Shown here piece by piece: positions 8,636-17,455 of a stretch of 64,000 bases of DNA (position 1 is the stretch's first letter; the number at the start of each line of letters is the position of its first letter). Made by a program: the position numbers and the translations under genes. Source of the stretch: Paenibacillus marchantiophytorum (GTDB lineage: Bacteria; Bacillota; Bacilli; Paenibacillales; NBRC-103111). The stretch lies in assembly GCF_014640555.1 (NCBI RefSeq), contig NZ_BMHE01000009.1, forward strand, positions 62,001-126,000, written 5' to 3'. The notes under the pieces were generated by a model. It was not told the DNA's origin and searched no databases. It was given only the letters and a program-made list of their open reading frames with translations.

Positions 8636-10510
8636 CTAGTAAGCAGTGAGCACTTTCTTAGGCAGTTCTTCCATGAATGTCATGTGCCAGAGGGCAAAAA
8701 TATAGATAGTCCAGATCCGGCGCGCGTAGTCGCCTTGCCCATTCTTATGCTTATGGAGCATACGTTCCACAGCTTCCATATTGATATAATCTTCGATGCC
8801 GCTGGATTTGATTTGCTCGAGCAGCACATTCCCCATCGAACCTTTCACCCAATCGCGCAAAGGTACCGGGAAGCCCAGCTTAGGACGATTCAGGATCGGA
8901 TCCGGAATAATGCCTTCCATCGCCTTACGGAAAATGTACTTCGTCGTGCCATTCGCGATCCGGTATTTCGCCGGAATACGCCGAGCCACTTCGAACAGCT
9001 CTTTGTCCAAGAACGGAACACGCAATTCCAGGGAATGCGCCATCGTCATCTTATCGGCTTTCATCAAGATATCGCCAGGCATCCATAAATTCATATCGAT
9101 GTACTGCATCCGGCTAACCGGATCCAGATGTTTCGTTTTATTATAATAATCGCCGGCAATTTGTACCGGATTCTTATAAGCACGCAGCATTTCACTGTCG
9201 AGGCGAAGCACTTCGGCTTTCATATCCTCGGAGAAGATCTTCGCATTGCCGAGGAAACGCTCTTCGAGCGGCGTGGTACCGCGCAGGACGTAGTTGCGGC
9301 CCTTCACGCTGCTTGGCAGCATGCGCGCGAAGCGGTTCAGCATGCGCTTCACCGATGGCGGCAGCTGATCGATCGGCCGCAGCGACTGCGGCTCGCGGTA
9401 AATGCGATAGCCGCCGAACAGCTCGTCCGCGCCTTCGCCGGACAAGACCACGGTCACGTGCTCGCGCGCGAGCTGCGCCACGTGATACAGGGCGATTGCC
9501 GAAGGATCGGCGACAGGCTCATCCTGATGCCAGATCGCCTTCGGCATCGTGTTGAAGAAATCATCCTTCGTGATGATTTTGTCGTAGTGCTCCGTGCCGA
9601 GCGTCGCTGCGGTTTGCGCGGCAATCGGCGTTTCGTTGTTGGCGCCTTCGAAGCCAACCGAGAACGTGCGGATTGGTTCAATATTGCGCATATGCGTAGC
9701 AATCGCTGTCGAGTCGATCCCGCTCGACAAGAAACAACCACGATCCACATCACTGACCATGTGGAGCTTGACCGAATCTTTCAATGTTTCACGAATTTGT
9801 TCCACATAATAATCAAACGGGCGATCCTCCGGCTCAAACATTGGGTCCCAATATTTATGTAGGGTCATTTCACCGTCAAACGTGATCTTCACGGAATGCC
9901 CAGGAGGCAGCTTATGTATGCCATGAAACATCGTATTAGGCTCTGGCACGTATTGAAACGTCAAGTAGTTCAGCAAGCTGTCCGTATGGATCAACCGATT
10001 CATGCCGTCCGCAGCTAGCAAGCTCTTAATTTCTGAGCCAAACAAGAACTGACGATCATTGACATGATAGTAAAACGGCTTAATGCCGAAGTGGTCTCTC
10101 GCTCCGAACAGCTGCTTCTTTTTCTTGTCCCAAATCACGAAACCAAACATGCCGCGCATGTGCTTGACGCATTCCTCTCCATACTCCTCATAGAGGTGAA
10201 CAATGACCTCCGTATCACTTTGCGTGCGGAATTGATGACCACGCTCCTGCAGCATGCTGCGTAAAGCTTTATAATTATAAATCTCCCCGTTAAAAATGAT
10301 CCATACGGAATCATCCTCATTAGCTAAGGGTTGATGCCCTTCTTTCAAGTCAATTACTGACAACCGGCGAAAGCCGAGGCCGATCCGATTATCCGTCCAA
10401 AACCCGGAATCATTCGGTCCGCGATGCACAATCACATCTGTCATCTGCTGCAGCATAGCTACCGTTGGTTCTCTATCTTCAAAATACATGACACCTGTAA
10501 TACCGCACAT
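8636..10510 (-). CDS. asnB: Glutamine-hydrolysing asparagine synthetase
   Basis: 624 residues. The start was set at ATG 10510 because maturation must expose Cys2 (MCGITGVMY), the N-terminal nucleophile of the class II glutaminase domain; a GTG four codons earlier has its ribosome binding site touching it. Glutaminase motifs RLSVIDL, NGEIYN and SDTEV lie in the first 110 residues; the synthetase ATP-pyrophosphatase loop FLSSGIDST is near residue 265, and SGEGADELFGGY near 365. The enzyme makes asparagine from aspartate, glutamine and ATP. Bacilli have AsnB, AsnO and AsnH paralogues; sequence alone does not separate them. Codons at about 9240-9480 are markedly more GC-rich (67%) than the gene ends. 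Confidence 0.92.
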   Translation of the reverse strand: MCGITGVMYFEDREPTVAMLQQMTDVIVHRGPNDSGFWTDNRIGLGFRRLSVIDLKEGHQPLANEDDSVWIIFNGEIYNYKALRSMLQERGHQFRTQSDTEVIVHLYEEYGEECVKHMRGMFGFVIWDKKKKQLFGARDHFGIKPFYYHVNDRQFLFGSEIKSLLAADGMNRLIHTDSLLNYLTFQYVPEPNTMFHGIHKLPPGHSVKITFDGEMTLHKYWDPMFEPEDRPFDYYVEQIRETLKDSVKLHMVSDVDRGCFLSSGIDSTAIATHMRNIEPIRTFSVGFEGANNETPIAAQTAATLGTEHYDKIITKDDFFNTMPKAIWHQDEPVADPSAIALYHVAQLAREHVTVVLSGEGADELFGGYRIYREPQSLRPIDQLPPSVKRMLNRFARMLPSSVKGRNYVLRGTTPLEERFLGNAKIFSEDMKAEVLRLDSEMLRAYKNPVQIAGDYYNKTKHLDPVSRMQYIDMNLWMPGDILMKADKMTMAHSLELRVPFLDKELFEVARRIPAKYRIANGTTKYIFRKAMEGIIPDPILNRPKLGFPVPLRDWVKGSMGNVLLEQIKSSGIEDYINMEAVERMLHKHKNGQGDYARRIWTIYIFALWHMTFMEELPKKVLTAY

Positions 10511-10569
10511 GGTGAAACTCACTCCTCCGTACCATTCATCAATCTTTCTCTAACGACAACCGATACATT

Positions 10570-10600
10570 AGTATACCATATCAGCCAGTCATACTGGAAA
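10570..10600 (-). promoter_or_regulatory. Putative sigma-A promoter of asnB
   Basis: On the minus strand a -10 hexamer TATACT (10575-10570) is preceded by TTCCAG at 18 bases, a modest -35. It lies about 60 bases upstream of the asnB start codon and ribosome binding site GGAGGA. Confidence 0.4.
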
Positions 10601-10955
10601 TACGATGAAAGCACGGGAACAGGCGAATTCTATAGAAAAATGATGGAAATGAGTAGTCGTTTCAATGAAGCCGAGAGCCGCATCTTTTTCATAGGACTGC
10701 ACCACCTTTCCTTCATGCACAAATATTTGCCTGGGGCAACTTTCGGGGTAGACGAAGGTCATTCCCCTTTCTTTAGGATATGCTTACGGCTGCCGATTGG
10801 TGCCTCCCCTTGGATATTGCTTTTAACAAGCCAGCGGTGAGGGTCCGGTTTTTGCATGAAAACAATTGGAAGAGTGAGCCGTATGATGTAAACCTCCGTA
10901 AGCGGCGTTACGCTCCATCGACCAATGCATTTTGAGCAGTCACAACTTGCTTGTT
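10601..10955. other. Intergenic decay zone beside the CRISPR remnant
   Basis: About 355 bases without a convincing gene on either strand. Short open frames here have no plausible ribosome binding sites or recognisable products. The stretch sits just beyond the last recognisable half repeat of the array at 10956, where further repeats would be expected every 66 bases; none is recognisable. A short segment near 10867-10920 vaguely resembles a group II intron domain V but does not fold properly. Confidence 0.5.
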
Positions 10956-11089
10956 CCACACAGGGTGCGAAGTGATCCATTATTTAAGATCTACCCCACG
11001 AAGCAATTTCAATCCCCCACCCGTGTTGGGGGACGACTCGTGTCGTTTCCGTCATCAAAGCAAATCATACCATTTCAATCCACGCACCC
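10956..11089 (-). CRISPR. Degraded type I-C CRISPR array (two spacers)
   Basis: Read on the minus strand: a 3' half repeat GGGTGCGTGGATTGAAAT (11089-11072), a 34-base spacer (11071-11038), a full 32-base repeat (11037-11006) starting GTCGTCCCCC and ending GGGGGATTGAAAT, a second 34-base spacer (11005-10972), and a 5' half repeat TTCGCACCCTGTGTGG (10971-10956). The ends GTCGC and GTGGATTGAAAT and the 32/34 spacing are those of type I-C repeats. The full repeat has compensating changes that keep its stem (CCCCC with GGGGG). The array has the same orientation as the truncated cas3 at 13715-15073, as in intact I-C loci where the array follows cas1 and cas2. Both outer repeats are cut mid-repeat, so this is a relic. 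Confidence 0.78.
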
Positions 11090-11146
11090 GCCAGAGGAAG
11101 AAGCTAACCGACTGCTAGCCACCTTAAACAAATCAAGTGGACAATA

Positions 11147-11184
11147 AAAAGCAAGTCACTAGGAAACGGTGGCTTGCTTTTTTG
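11147..11184 (+). terminator. Intrinsic terminator
   Basis: AAAAGCAAG and CTTGCTTTT form a perfect nine-base stem, extended by CAC/GTG, followed by TTTTTT on the + strand. It directly follows the short frame ending ...LLATLNKSSGQ-stop at 11147, which may be the 3' tail of a lost gene fused to the broken CRISPR repeat at 11089. Confidence 0.7.
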
Positions 11185-11361
11185 TTGTATTTTCAGGCTC
11201 AATTCCAGCGAAGCTGTTACCAAGTGCCAACACTTAATTGCATTTACATTTACTAGTGTCATCAAAAGAGCTGTAAAAACAAGCTTAGTTATTGGTGAAT
11301 ATAAATATAAATATTAGTTTCTCATTAGATCATGTCGGTGAAACGATGGTGAAAGCCATGA

Positions 11362-11799
11362 TCACTTCACTTCCACTTTGATTACAAATGCAACATTTCC
11401 TTCAGACCATTCAGCAGTGTAATAGTAGGTATGAATTCCTTCGGAATATGGAACAAGAATCTCATTTTTTGAATTGTCCAGTACAACTGCTTCTTTTCCA
11501 TTAAAAACTTCCTGAATTGTACCTATTTTTTTAGGACTTCTATCGAACGAAATGACGATTTTTGAATGAGGCGGAATGACGACAGGCTCAACATCAACAT
11601 CAATGGCTGCCGAATCGCCATAATCCTTTTCCGCTTCCCAGCGGTAGGTATGATATTTAGCGAGAATGGCAATATCCGTGTTTTCAACATGAGCTGTAGA
11701 AGTAGGCATTGGTTTATTGCGAGTACTGCTAAAGATCGATTCGCAGGAACTGAGGAGCAAACAACAACATATCCACAAGCTAAATAACATGATTCTCAT
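11362..11799 (-). CDS. Predicted lipoprotein, function unknown
   Basis: 145 residues. A lipoprotein signal is evident: a basic start (MRIM), a hydrophobic core with several Cys, and the lipobox LLSSC with modified Cys at residue 19. The mature part starts with a Ser/Thr/Pro linker followed by a compact beta-rich domain of about 100 residues (strand pairs such as KIVISFDRS, EAVVLDN, THTYYYTAEW-like and VAFVIKVEVK) that resembles an immunoglobulin-like fold; that fold is inference. I do not recognise a family. It lies between the CRISPR relic and a secreted DUF6973-like gene in an AT-rich segment that probably replaced the cas genes. Confidence 0.6.
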   Translation of the reverse strand: MRIMLFSLWICCCLLLSSCESIFSSTRNKPMPTSTAHVENTDIAILAKYHTYRWEAEKDYGDSAAIDVDVEPVVIPPHSKIVISFDRSPKKIGTIQEVFNGKEAVVLDNSKNEILVPYSEGIHTYYYTAEWSEGNVAFVIKVEVK

Positions 11800-11827
11800 T
11801 AATTGATGTCCTCTCTTATAAGTATAA

Positions 11828-11863
11828 AGAAGAGGGAAAGCAGACTTCCTCTTTCCCTCTTCT
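11828..11863 (-). terminator. Hairpin behind the DUF6973-like gene
   Basis: A perfect 13-base inverted repeat (AGAAGAGGGAAAG and CTTTCCCTCTTCT) with a 10-base loop, 32 bases after the stop codon at 11895. The following T tract on the minus strand is short (TTTATACTT), so termination may be partial and the lipoprotein gene could be co-transcribed. Confidence 0.55.
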
Positions 11864-11894
11864 AGTTATATTAAAAACTTAATTCTATCGCTTT

Positions 11895-12698
11895 TTATCT
11901 AAGAACAACCATTTCCCAAGCTTGAATCTTCGCTGCAACTCGATTTTGCAGAGTTTGATCTGATGTCCATAGAATACCGTCTGTGATAATGTTCCAGCAA
12001 TCTCTCCCTTTTTCATTATTATGCAGGTCCATGTTTTTATGTTGTAATCCCGTAAAACCATCGAAAATTGTAGTATAATAGTTCGGATCATCTTGTGCTT
12101 CGTGAGCAGTTGCCCAAGCATATGCTGATAATTTGTTAATATATTTACACATTAAAGCATTCCATATGGCGTGACGAAATGCATCCTTTTTAGTACCATT
12201 TCCATCCAAAGAACCGTATGCACTGTTATTTGAATAATCAACCGCTTTATCCCTACATGAGTCTACGATCAGAGCTTGACCAGGAGTGGTGATTACTAAC
12301 ACCTTTTCAGCATTAGTTAGTTCTTTCCATTTAGCAACATAAGGATCATAAATTGCCCTTGCACTAAAGAGATTATTTTGTTGACGGTTATCCAATCTGC
12401 TGTCGAAATGTTGAATGATTTCATTAGATGTCATTTGTGGATTATTTTTCTTGAATTCTTCAATCTCTTTAAATAATTTTACTGTATCATCATCAAAAGT
12501 CAAACTCTTGAATTGCGGGTTATTAAGAACGTCATCTACGGTTAGAGATTTTTGATTTTGTACATTGGAATTCTGCTCCAATTCGTTGGCTGTAGCAATT
12601 TTTTCGCTAGATTCAGCAAAGGCAGTCATAGGCGCGATACTTGCAACCAACATAGTGACAGCGGATAAAGTAACTAATGATTTCTTTAAATTCAACAT
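11895..12698 (-). CDS. Secreted protein with DUF6973-like domain
   Basis: 267 residues from ATG 12698, which has GGGAG at a proper distance; an earlier in-frame ATG is too close to it. A Sec signal peptide covers residues 1-28 and ends in an AFA-E cleavage site. Residues 40-110 are low-complexity, Asn/Gln-rich and helical. The C-terminal domain carries KKDAFRHAIWNALM, AYAWATAHE and GLQHKNMDLHNN, a His/Asp/Glu-rich pattern seen in DUF6973 proteins; the spaced histidines suggest metal binding or hydrolase activity, which is not proven. It is AT-rich compared with neighbours and sits in the segment replacing the cas operon. A surface or inter-bacterial role is possible but not shown. Confidence 0.65.
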   Translation of the reverse strand: MLNLKKSLVTLSAVTMLVASIAPMTAFAESSEKIATANELEQNSNVQNQKSLTVDDVLNNPQFKSLTFDDDTVKLFKEIEEFKKNNPQMTSNEIIQHFDSRLDNRQQNNLFSARAIYDPYVAKWKELTNAEKVLVITTPGQALIVDSCRDKAVDYSNNSAYGSLDGNGTKKDAFRHAIWNALMCKYINKLSAYAWATAHEAQDDPNYYTTIFDGFTGLQHKNMDLHNNEKGRDCWNIITDGILWTSDQTLQNRVAAKIQAWEMVVLR

Positions 12699-12871
12699 TA
12701 TCATCTCCCATTTATTACTAGAATAGGATTTTATAGTATCACGGAATTTCCGAATATATTGTCGAATTATAGATTTTTAATATAAATTTTTACAAATATG
12801 TATATATGGTGAATACTGATTAATACCTGCTAGTAAACTCAATTAATCAAGCGAACAAAGCCGTACGTTCC

Positions 12872-12920
12872 TTGCCGAATCACAGTTACTCTGTTATACC
12901 GTAAGTACAGCATAACGGTA
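12872..12920 (+). promoter_or_regulatory. Promoter with overlapping dyad upstream of AbrB-like gene
   Basis: TTGCCG (12872-12877), 17 bases, TATACC (12895-12900) makes a plausible sigma-A promoter. The -10 overlaps the left arm of an inverted repeat TACCGT-N12-ACGGTA (12897-12920). A dyad straddling the -10 and likely start site suggests repression, most simply by the AbrB-like product encoded just downstream. Confidence 0.5.
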
Positions 12921-12956
12921 AAAGTTGATGTGCAAGAAGGAGTGAATAACTATATT

Positions 12957-13115
12957 ATGTCTACAAGTTTGGTACAGGTTCAAAAGAGGATGCTAATCAG
13001 CCTTGCGAAAGTAATCAAAGAGGCAGAACTGGAAATAAAGGAAGGGGATTTTTTGCAGGTTGAAGTATTAGAACTTTTTACACCAGTTGATATCATTAAA
13101 CGAACAGCAGAGTAG
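12957..13115 (+). CDS. Small AbrB/SpoVT-like protein
   Basis: 52 residues from ATG 12957; an upstream in-frame GTG at 12930 would add nine residues, but the GAAGGAG site lies between the two, favouring the ATG. The pattern VQKRMLISLAKVIKEAELEIKEGDFLQVEVLE resembles the swapped-hairpin fold of AbrB-type DNA-binding domains, where a basic strand, a short helix and a KEGD turn are followed by a valine-rich strand. The usual Gly-Arg-Val-x-Pro signature is altered, so the family call is moderate. It is followed nine bases later by another small gene. The promoter upstream carries a palindrome, suggesting autoregulation. An antitoxin-like role is possible. Confidence 0.5.
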   Translation: MSTSLVQVQKRMLISLAKVIKEAELEIKEGDFLQVEVLELFTPVDIIKRTAE

Positions 13116-13124
13116 GTTTATTAA

Positions 13125-13295
13125 ATGAGCCAAATACAAATGAAGGTCGCGGAGATAGTTGTAAAGCATCAGAAGGACGCTTACAATCTGGAATTCACAA
13201 TAGAACAAATCTTGTCTTATCCTTGGCATGAAGTCGTTGATCTTGGTTGGAATGCAAGGGTATATTACAAATATCCCAGCTGTTTGCTAGTTTAG
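13125..13295 (+). CDS. Small hypothetical protein downstream of AbrB-like gene
   Basis: 56 residues starting at ATG 13125, nine bases after the stop of the AbrB-like gene; no family recognised. The sequence is mixed helical/strand, begins MSQIQMKVAEIVVKHQK and ends in an aromatic VYYKYPSCLLV tail. The short distance, same strand and the terminator immediately downstream (13311-13340) suggest a two-gene unit. A toxin-antitoxin pair is conceivable from size and arrangement, but no toxin motif is visible. The ribosome binding site is weak (no purine run directly upstream), so expression would rely on coupling. Confidence 0.45.
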   Translation: MSQIQMKVAEIVVKHQKDAYNLEFTIEQILSYPWHEVVDLGWNARVYYKYPSCLLV

Positions 13296-13310
13296 ATGTA
13301 AGCGTCAAAT

Positions 13311-13340
13311 AGCCCCCACCTTGTCATCAAGTTGAGGGCT
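13311..13340 (+). terminator. Terminator of the small AbrB-like unit
   Basis: AGCCCCCACCTTG, TCAT loop, CAAGTTGAGGGCT: a 13-base stem with two mismatches followed by GTTTCATCTTTT. It separates the small + strand unit from the opposing IS66 fragment. Confidence 0.55.
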
Positions 13341-13353
13341 GTTTCATCTTTTA

Positions 13354-13728
13354 TTAAGATTTGAACTCGCGACAAGTCAGCGTACTTGCTGTTGCACCGC
13401 GAGGCGTATTAGCAAATAGCCAGTTCTTCCGGCCGGTAACAAATGGTTTAATTGCCCATTCGCTAAGGTTGTTGTCAATCTCCAAACGACCATCTTTCAG
13501 GAATGCCGTCAGCTTGTCCCATTGGTTCAGGCTATATATGATGGCTTGTCCAAGTGCACTCTTCGGCAAAGTTCGGGATCGCTCTTGACGCAGCAGTGCC
13601 AAATAAGCATCCAAAATAGGCAAACTGCGCTCCATTCGAATGGTATAACGTTCCTCCGATGTGACATCCTTCAACTCTCGATCAATAGCAAAAAGCTGGT
13701 TACAAAACAGGAATTTATGCGTCAGCAT
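13354..13728 (-). mobile_element. IS66-family transposase internal fragment
   Basis: The frame encodes about 115 residues matching the C-terminal catalytic region of IS66 transposases: CNQLFAIDRELKD, then RSLPILDAYLALL, then PKSALGQAIIYSLNQWDKL, LEIDNNLSEWAIKPFV and GRKNWLFANTPRGA. The usual RSER after DNN is changed to LSEW. Both ends are lost: the N-terminal two thirds is missing at the cas3 junction near 13715-13720, and the homology breaks after NTPRGATAS, ending with an unrelated stop. Terminal inverted repeats are not seen. It is a dead remnant whose left end is fused exactly into the cas3 reading frame. Confidence 0.85.
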
Positions 13729-15073
13729 TCATGTCCAGCTTGCGCTCAACATAATCAAGCGCAGGTTGGGTGGCGGTACAAAGGATAAGACTTGCTTCTC
13801 CATATATTTTGAGATAATTGAGTGCTTGGTTAAATAAGGATACACAAGAAACTGGAACCTTCTGCACTTCATCGAAAATGAGGACAGACTCCGTTACATT
13901 GTGAAGCCTGCGAATATTCCTGCTGCCCTTGGCGTAGAACGTATTCAAGAACTGCACCATCGTTGTAAAAATAATCGGCGAATCCCAGTTATCCTTAGCC
14001 AGCTTCAACTTCTGCCGGGTATTGATTAAACCGTCGATTTCCTCATCTTCATCGTCCGCATCGTCTACGACATTGGAATGATGCTCCAGGATATGCGCAT
14101 CGTCATCCAAAATTCGCCGGACATCTCTGGCGTTCTGCTCTATAATCGTGGTGAAAGGCACCACATAAATGATCCGCTTCTTGTCGTACAAACGGGCATG
14201 CTTGAGGGCATAGCGCAAGCTTGCCAACGTCTTGCCTCCACCTGTCGGAATTGATAACGTATAAATTCCTGAGGGCTTCTCAGCGAATGCGTCGCATTGG
14301 TCCGACATTTCCCTTCTAAGCAAATTGATAGGTGTTTGTGCATCCTCACGAGCTTGATAAGCATTAATTTCTTTCATCAATTTTTCATAGTAAGACTCAA
14401 ATAATACATTCCGATCCTGCTGCGACTCTACTGCGATATTTTCTTCGAACAAGCGGGTATTCGTACGATCCGCATCGATCAAAGCACTAAATATAAATTT
14501 ACTCAAAAACATCAGCTTGCATTCTATCGTTGCTGGAGATGGCTTATCCAGATAAATTTCCAATTCTTTGGCTGCCTCGGCTGCGTACTCCTCCAACTTA
14601 GCCTCGCTCATCACCAATTTGAAAAAACACCCCTTGGACCGTTCAAACTCTTGTACATCCAATGCTTTCTCGACGCGATTCAAATAGGGGGATTCCAATT
14701 TCGGACTTAGATAATCATGTAGATACGAATGATGCGAAATGATGGCGTTTCCCACGATTTCTGCCAACAACGCAGGATACATTGACAGCTTGTCCGTATG
14801 AAACAAGATATGCAACAACTTTCCTCCTGCGGTGGAATGATCAACGCTGCCTCTCTTCGGCGGAGCATCAGGATTGTTCACGGCTTCGAGTAAGTAAGAT
14901 TTAAATTCATCGGTGTACTTGCCCATGTCATGCAGGAGCCCTGCAAGACCAGTTACGTGCTTAACACCAAGCTTTTCCCCGTATACTTCCGCTAAGGCTT
15001 GTACGCCTGACAAATGGTCTTCAACAGTCTGAATTTTTCCGTCACTTTCACGGATATGTGCGATATACCCCAT
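13715..15073 (-). pseudogene. cas3: Truncated CRISPR-associated helicase/nuclease Cas3 (type I-C)
   Basis: 452 residues remain of a protein usually about 800 long. The N-terminal HD nuclease domain has LLHDMGKYTDEF (HD pair near residue 48) and later HSTAGGK and ISHHSYLHD histidines. The helicase part retains motif I PTGGGKT (near residue 275), motif Ia VVPFTTIIEQN, a DEVQ Walker B (the usual DEAQ form altered) and motif III CTATQP, then continues with normal-looking Cas3 sequence to DYVERKLDMNADA, where the IS66 fragment supplies a stop. The second RecA domain and all effector, adaptation and integration genes (cas5, cas8c, cas7, cas4, cas1, cas2) are missing. Orientation matches the array remnant at 10956-11089. 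Confidence 0.88.
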
Positions 15074-15146
15074 ATTAATCCCCCCTATTTATTGGCTTTC
15101 TATAGCGAATCATGCAGGACATGGCTTCTTCTCTAATTAGATCCCT

Positions 15147-17086
15147 TCACCAAGGCTTCTTCCCGCCGCCCATTTTCGTCAAAATACTATCATTCGCGGC
15201 ATCATAAGCTTCAAAAATCTTTGCAGCAATCGGTGACGCTCCATAGCGTCCGAATCCGCCTTCGGGCACAACGACAGCAACCGCAAGCTTGGGGTTTTCA
15301 ACGGGTGCGAAGGCGATGAATACGGCGTTTTCCACCTTCCCACCGGCCACATCTTGTGTGGAGGTCCCTGTTTTTCGCGCCACGTTGAAAGGGAGTTCAT
15401 CGATACCTTCAGCACCGCTTTTCATCCCATGGAAAATCGGATTCCATTCTTCTTTGGTAAACTCAGTCGAAGAATCCTGGATGACTTCGGGTTCAACTTT
15501 TTTCACCAAGCCACCTTGATAATCGCGAATTTCATCTACGAAAATGGGCTTCATCCGCTTGCCGCGACTGGCCAAAGTAGCTGTATACTGAGCCAACTGA
15601 AGGGTTGTCGTTTTTTCATTCTGTCCCCAGGAAGCATAGACCATGACAGATTGATAACTATCATTTTTGGCATTCAAAATAAAATCATTCGTACCCGCGA
15701 TTTCCCCCGGAAGTCCGCTGCCTGTTTTGACACCCATACCAAATTTGGAGAGATAATCAGCCCACTTGGCTGTGACTGCCGGGTTCTCTCTACCGAATTT
15801 AGCCCAGAAAGGAATACCTACTTTTTCGGACATAAACGTGTTGGAAGAGTGAGCGATAGCGTCGGCCGCATTGATATTCCAATAGGGCGTTTTACCTGAG
15901 TTGGTGATGGTGCTTGTGCCCCCCTTGCCAAAGCTAAATGATCCTGTATCATAATAATACTCATAAGGCGTGAAAAGCTTCTCTTTGAGTCCAATTAATA
16001 CAGACAAAGGCTTGATCGTCGACCCCATGAAAACAATCGAAGACGGATGTTTGGCATTTTCTTTTTCATCGGGGTATTTGGATTTAGCGGTTTTAATCGA
16101 GCCATTCGATATATAAGGTTCAATCTCTTTATAAATGGTTGGCGACATACCGCCGGTCCAAGCATTCGCGTCATAATCCGGATAATTTGCCATGGTGACG
16201 ATTCGTCCCGTATCCACTTCCATCGCAACCGCAAAACCAGAAGTAGCCTTCATACCTACCTTCATATATTCGTCATTGGCATGAGATCGACTGCCCAAAT
16301 ACTTGATATGCGCCTCCAATATGCGCTCAGCCGCTTTCTGAACATCTTTATGAATGGTGAGATACAGATTATTCCCTTTGACGGGGGGAGTGACAGCAGC
16401 CCTGCCGATAATTTTCATTTCCGCATTGACGGGATACTTCTTTCTTCCATTCTGGCCGCGAAGCTCGTCTTGGTACATTCTTTCGATACCGTCAAATCCT
16501 ACATTTTCAGAGGCCAGATATTCTTTACTGTTTATGTTATCTCTGTAGATCGTTTTGGCTTATGCTCAAGCAGATAGGCGATCTCATTGTTGGATAAATC
16601 TGCTTTTATGCGTCGTGGCACCCAGTAATGACTTGGCTTTTTGATTTCTTTTTTGTGCAAATCATATCCTAAATCCATCGCTACCACGATTTCTTCCATG
16701 GTTGGACTTGTTGCGTTCGGTTTCGCAAATTTGTCGAAAACATCGGCCTTGAGCCGTTTGGCCAGCGCAATAATCTCATCTTCATTCTGTTGTCCTGGCT
16801 CGACCCTAAAAAACAATGATTGCAAAGGAATAGTATAGGCCAAAGGTGATTTCGTCGAATCATAAATATTGCCACGAATCGGTGCAATGAGGTTCGTCTG
16901 ATTGCCGTTGCGATTTTCTGCGGCTTTCAGCTCTTTGGCTTGAATGAACTGCAACATAGCTAGACGAACTATGAGTGCGGAGAACAGGAGGAACGTTGCA
17001 AAGAAAAAAATATGGATCCGAAACGAAAAGTGCTGCTTTTGGGTAAGTCTTTTTTTCTTCGGATCATCCATGAAGGATGATTTCAT
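15147..17086 (-). pseudogene. Broken class B penicillin-binding protein paralogue
   Basis: Closely related along its length to the intact gene at 17919-19988. The N-terminal part from ATG 17086 (MKSSFMDDPKKK, membrane anchor, pedestal domain) stops at 16532 just after IAYLLEH; the second part resumes in another frame with IYRDN, NSKEYLASENVGFDGIERMY and runs to the normal C terminus. Compared with the intact copy, about 42 codons are deleted at about 16555-16567 and the frame is shifted, with stops in both frames around the junction. Transpeptidase motifs STIK, SSN and KTGT are still intact in the second part. Restart at the Met in 16478 would give an unanchored fragment, so the gene is most likely non-functional. 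Confidence 0.85.
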
Positions 17087-17455
17087 TCCACTAAGACCTC
17101 TCTTTGGCATATGCCCCTTTTTAATTTCATAAAAAAGACGGAACAATTCTAAGAAGAGTTCACAATTTATGGAAAATAGTTGGATAAAGTTTCCTTAATA
17201 TCAAATCATCTTACGGGGAAGGTTCTTACGAACTCAATAACCTTTATTTGACCCAAAATCGTCCATTTGGAAAATCGAACGAATTCCATATACGTTATTT
17301 CAAGAAAATGATCACCATTCCACCTATAATCTGCTCGATAACGCCAATTCAGTTCATTAGATCTCCAAAGTAGCCAATTTCTCGTCTTTAAGCATCATAC
17401 AGTTCATTAGATGGCAGGTTGATAGTGGGGCAGCGTGGGCGGTGGGCGGACGTGC
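17087..17455. other. Intergenic region between PBP paralogues, left part
   Basis: About 370 bases with no convincing gene. A 14-base direct repeat CAGTTCATTAGATN occurs near 17350-17363 and 17400-17413. AT-rich sequence lies just upstream of the broken PBP copy, where its promoter would be expected on the minus strand, but I see no clear -35/-10 pair. Confidence 0.5.

Noticed and set aside
9128..9862. Open frame of 244 codons opposite asnB
   Set aside because: Arg/His/Ala-rich antisense shadow of the GC-rich core of asnB; the conserved gene is on the other strand.
10867..10920. Segment GAGCCGTATGATG...TTACGCTCC reminiscent of a group II intron domain V
   Set aside because: The two arms do not pair over the required length, and no maturase or reverse transcriptase frame lies upstream.
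10601..13353. Searched for remnants of cas5, cas8c, cas7, cas4, cas1 and cas2
   Set aside because: None of the frames on either strand shows their motifs; they appear completely deleted.
13354..13378. tRNA T-arm-like sequence GCGAGTTCAAATC on the minus strand
   Set aside because: Only part of a T-arm is present; no acceptor, D or anticodon arms can be formed around it.
10601..15100. Possible prophage or integrative element
   Set aside because: No integrase, attachment duplication, structural or replication gene; only an IS66 fragment marks mobility.
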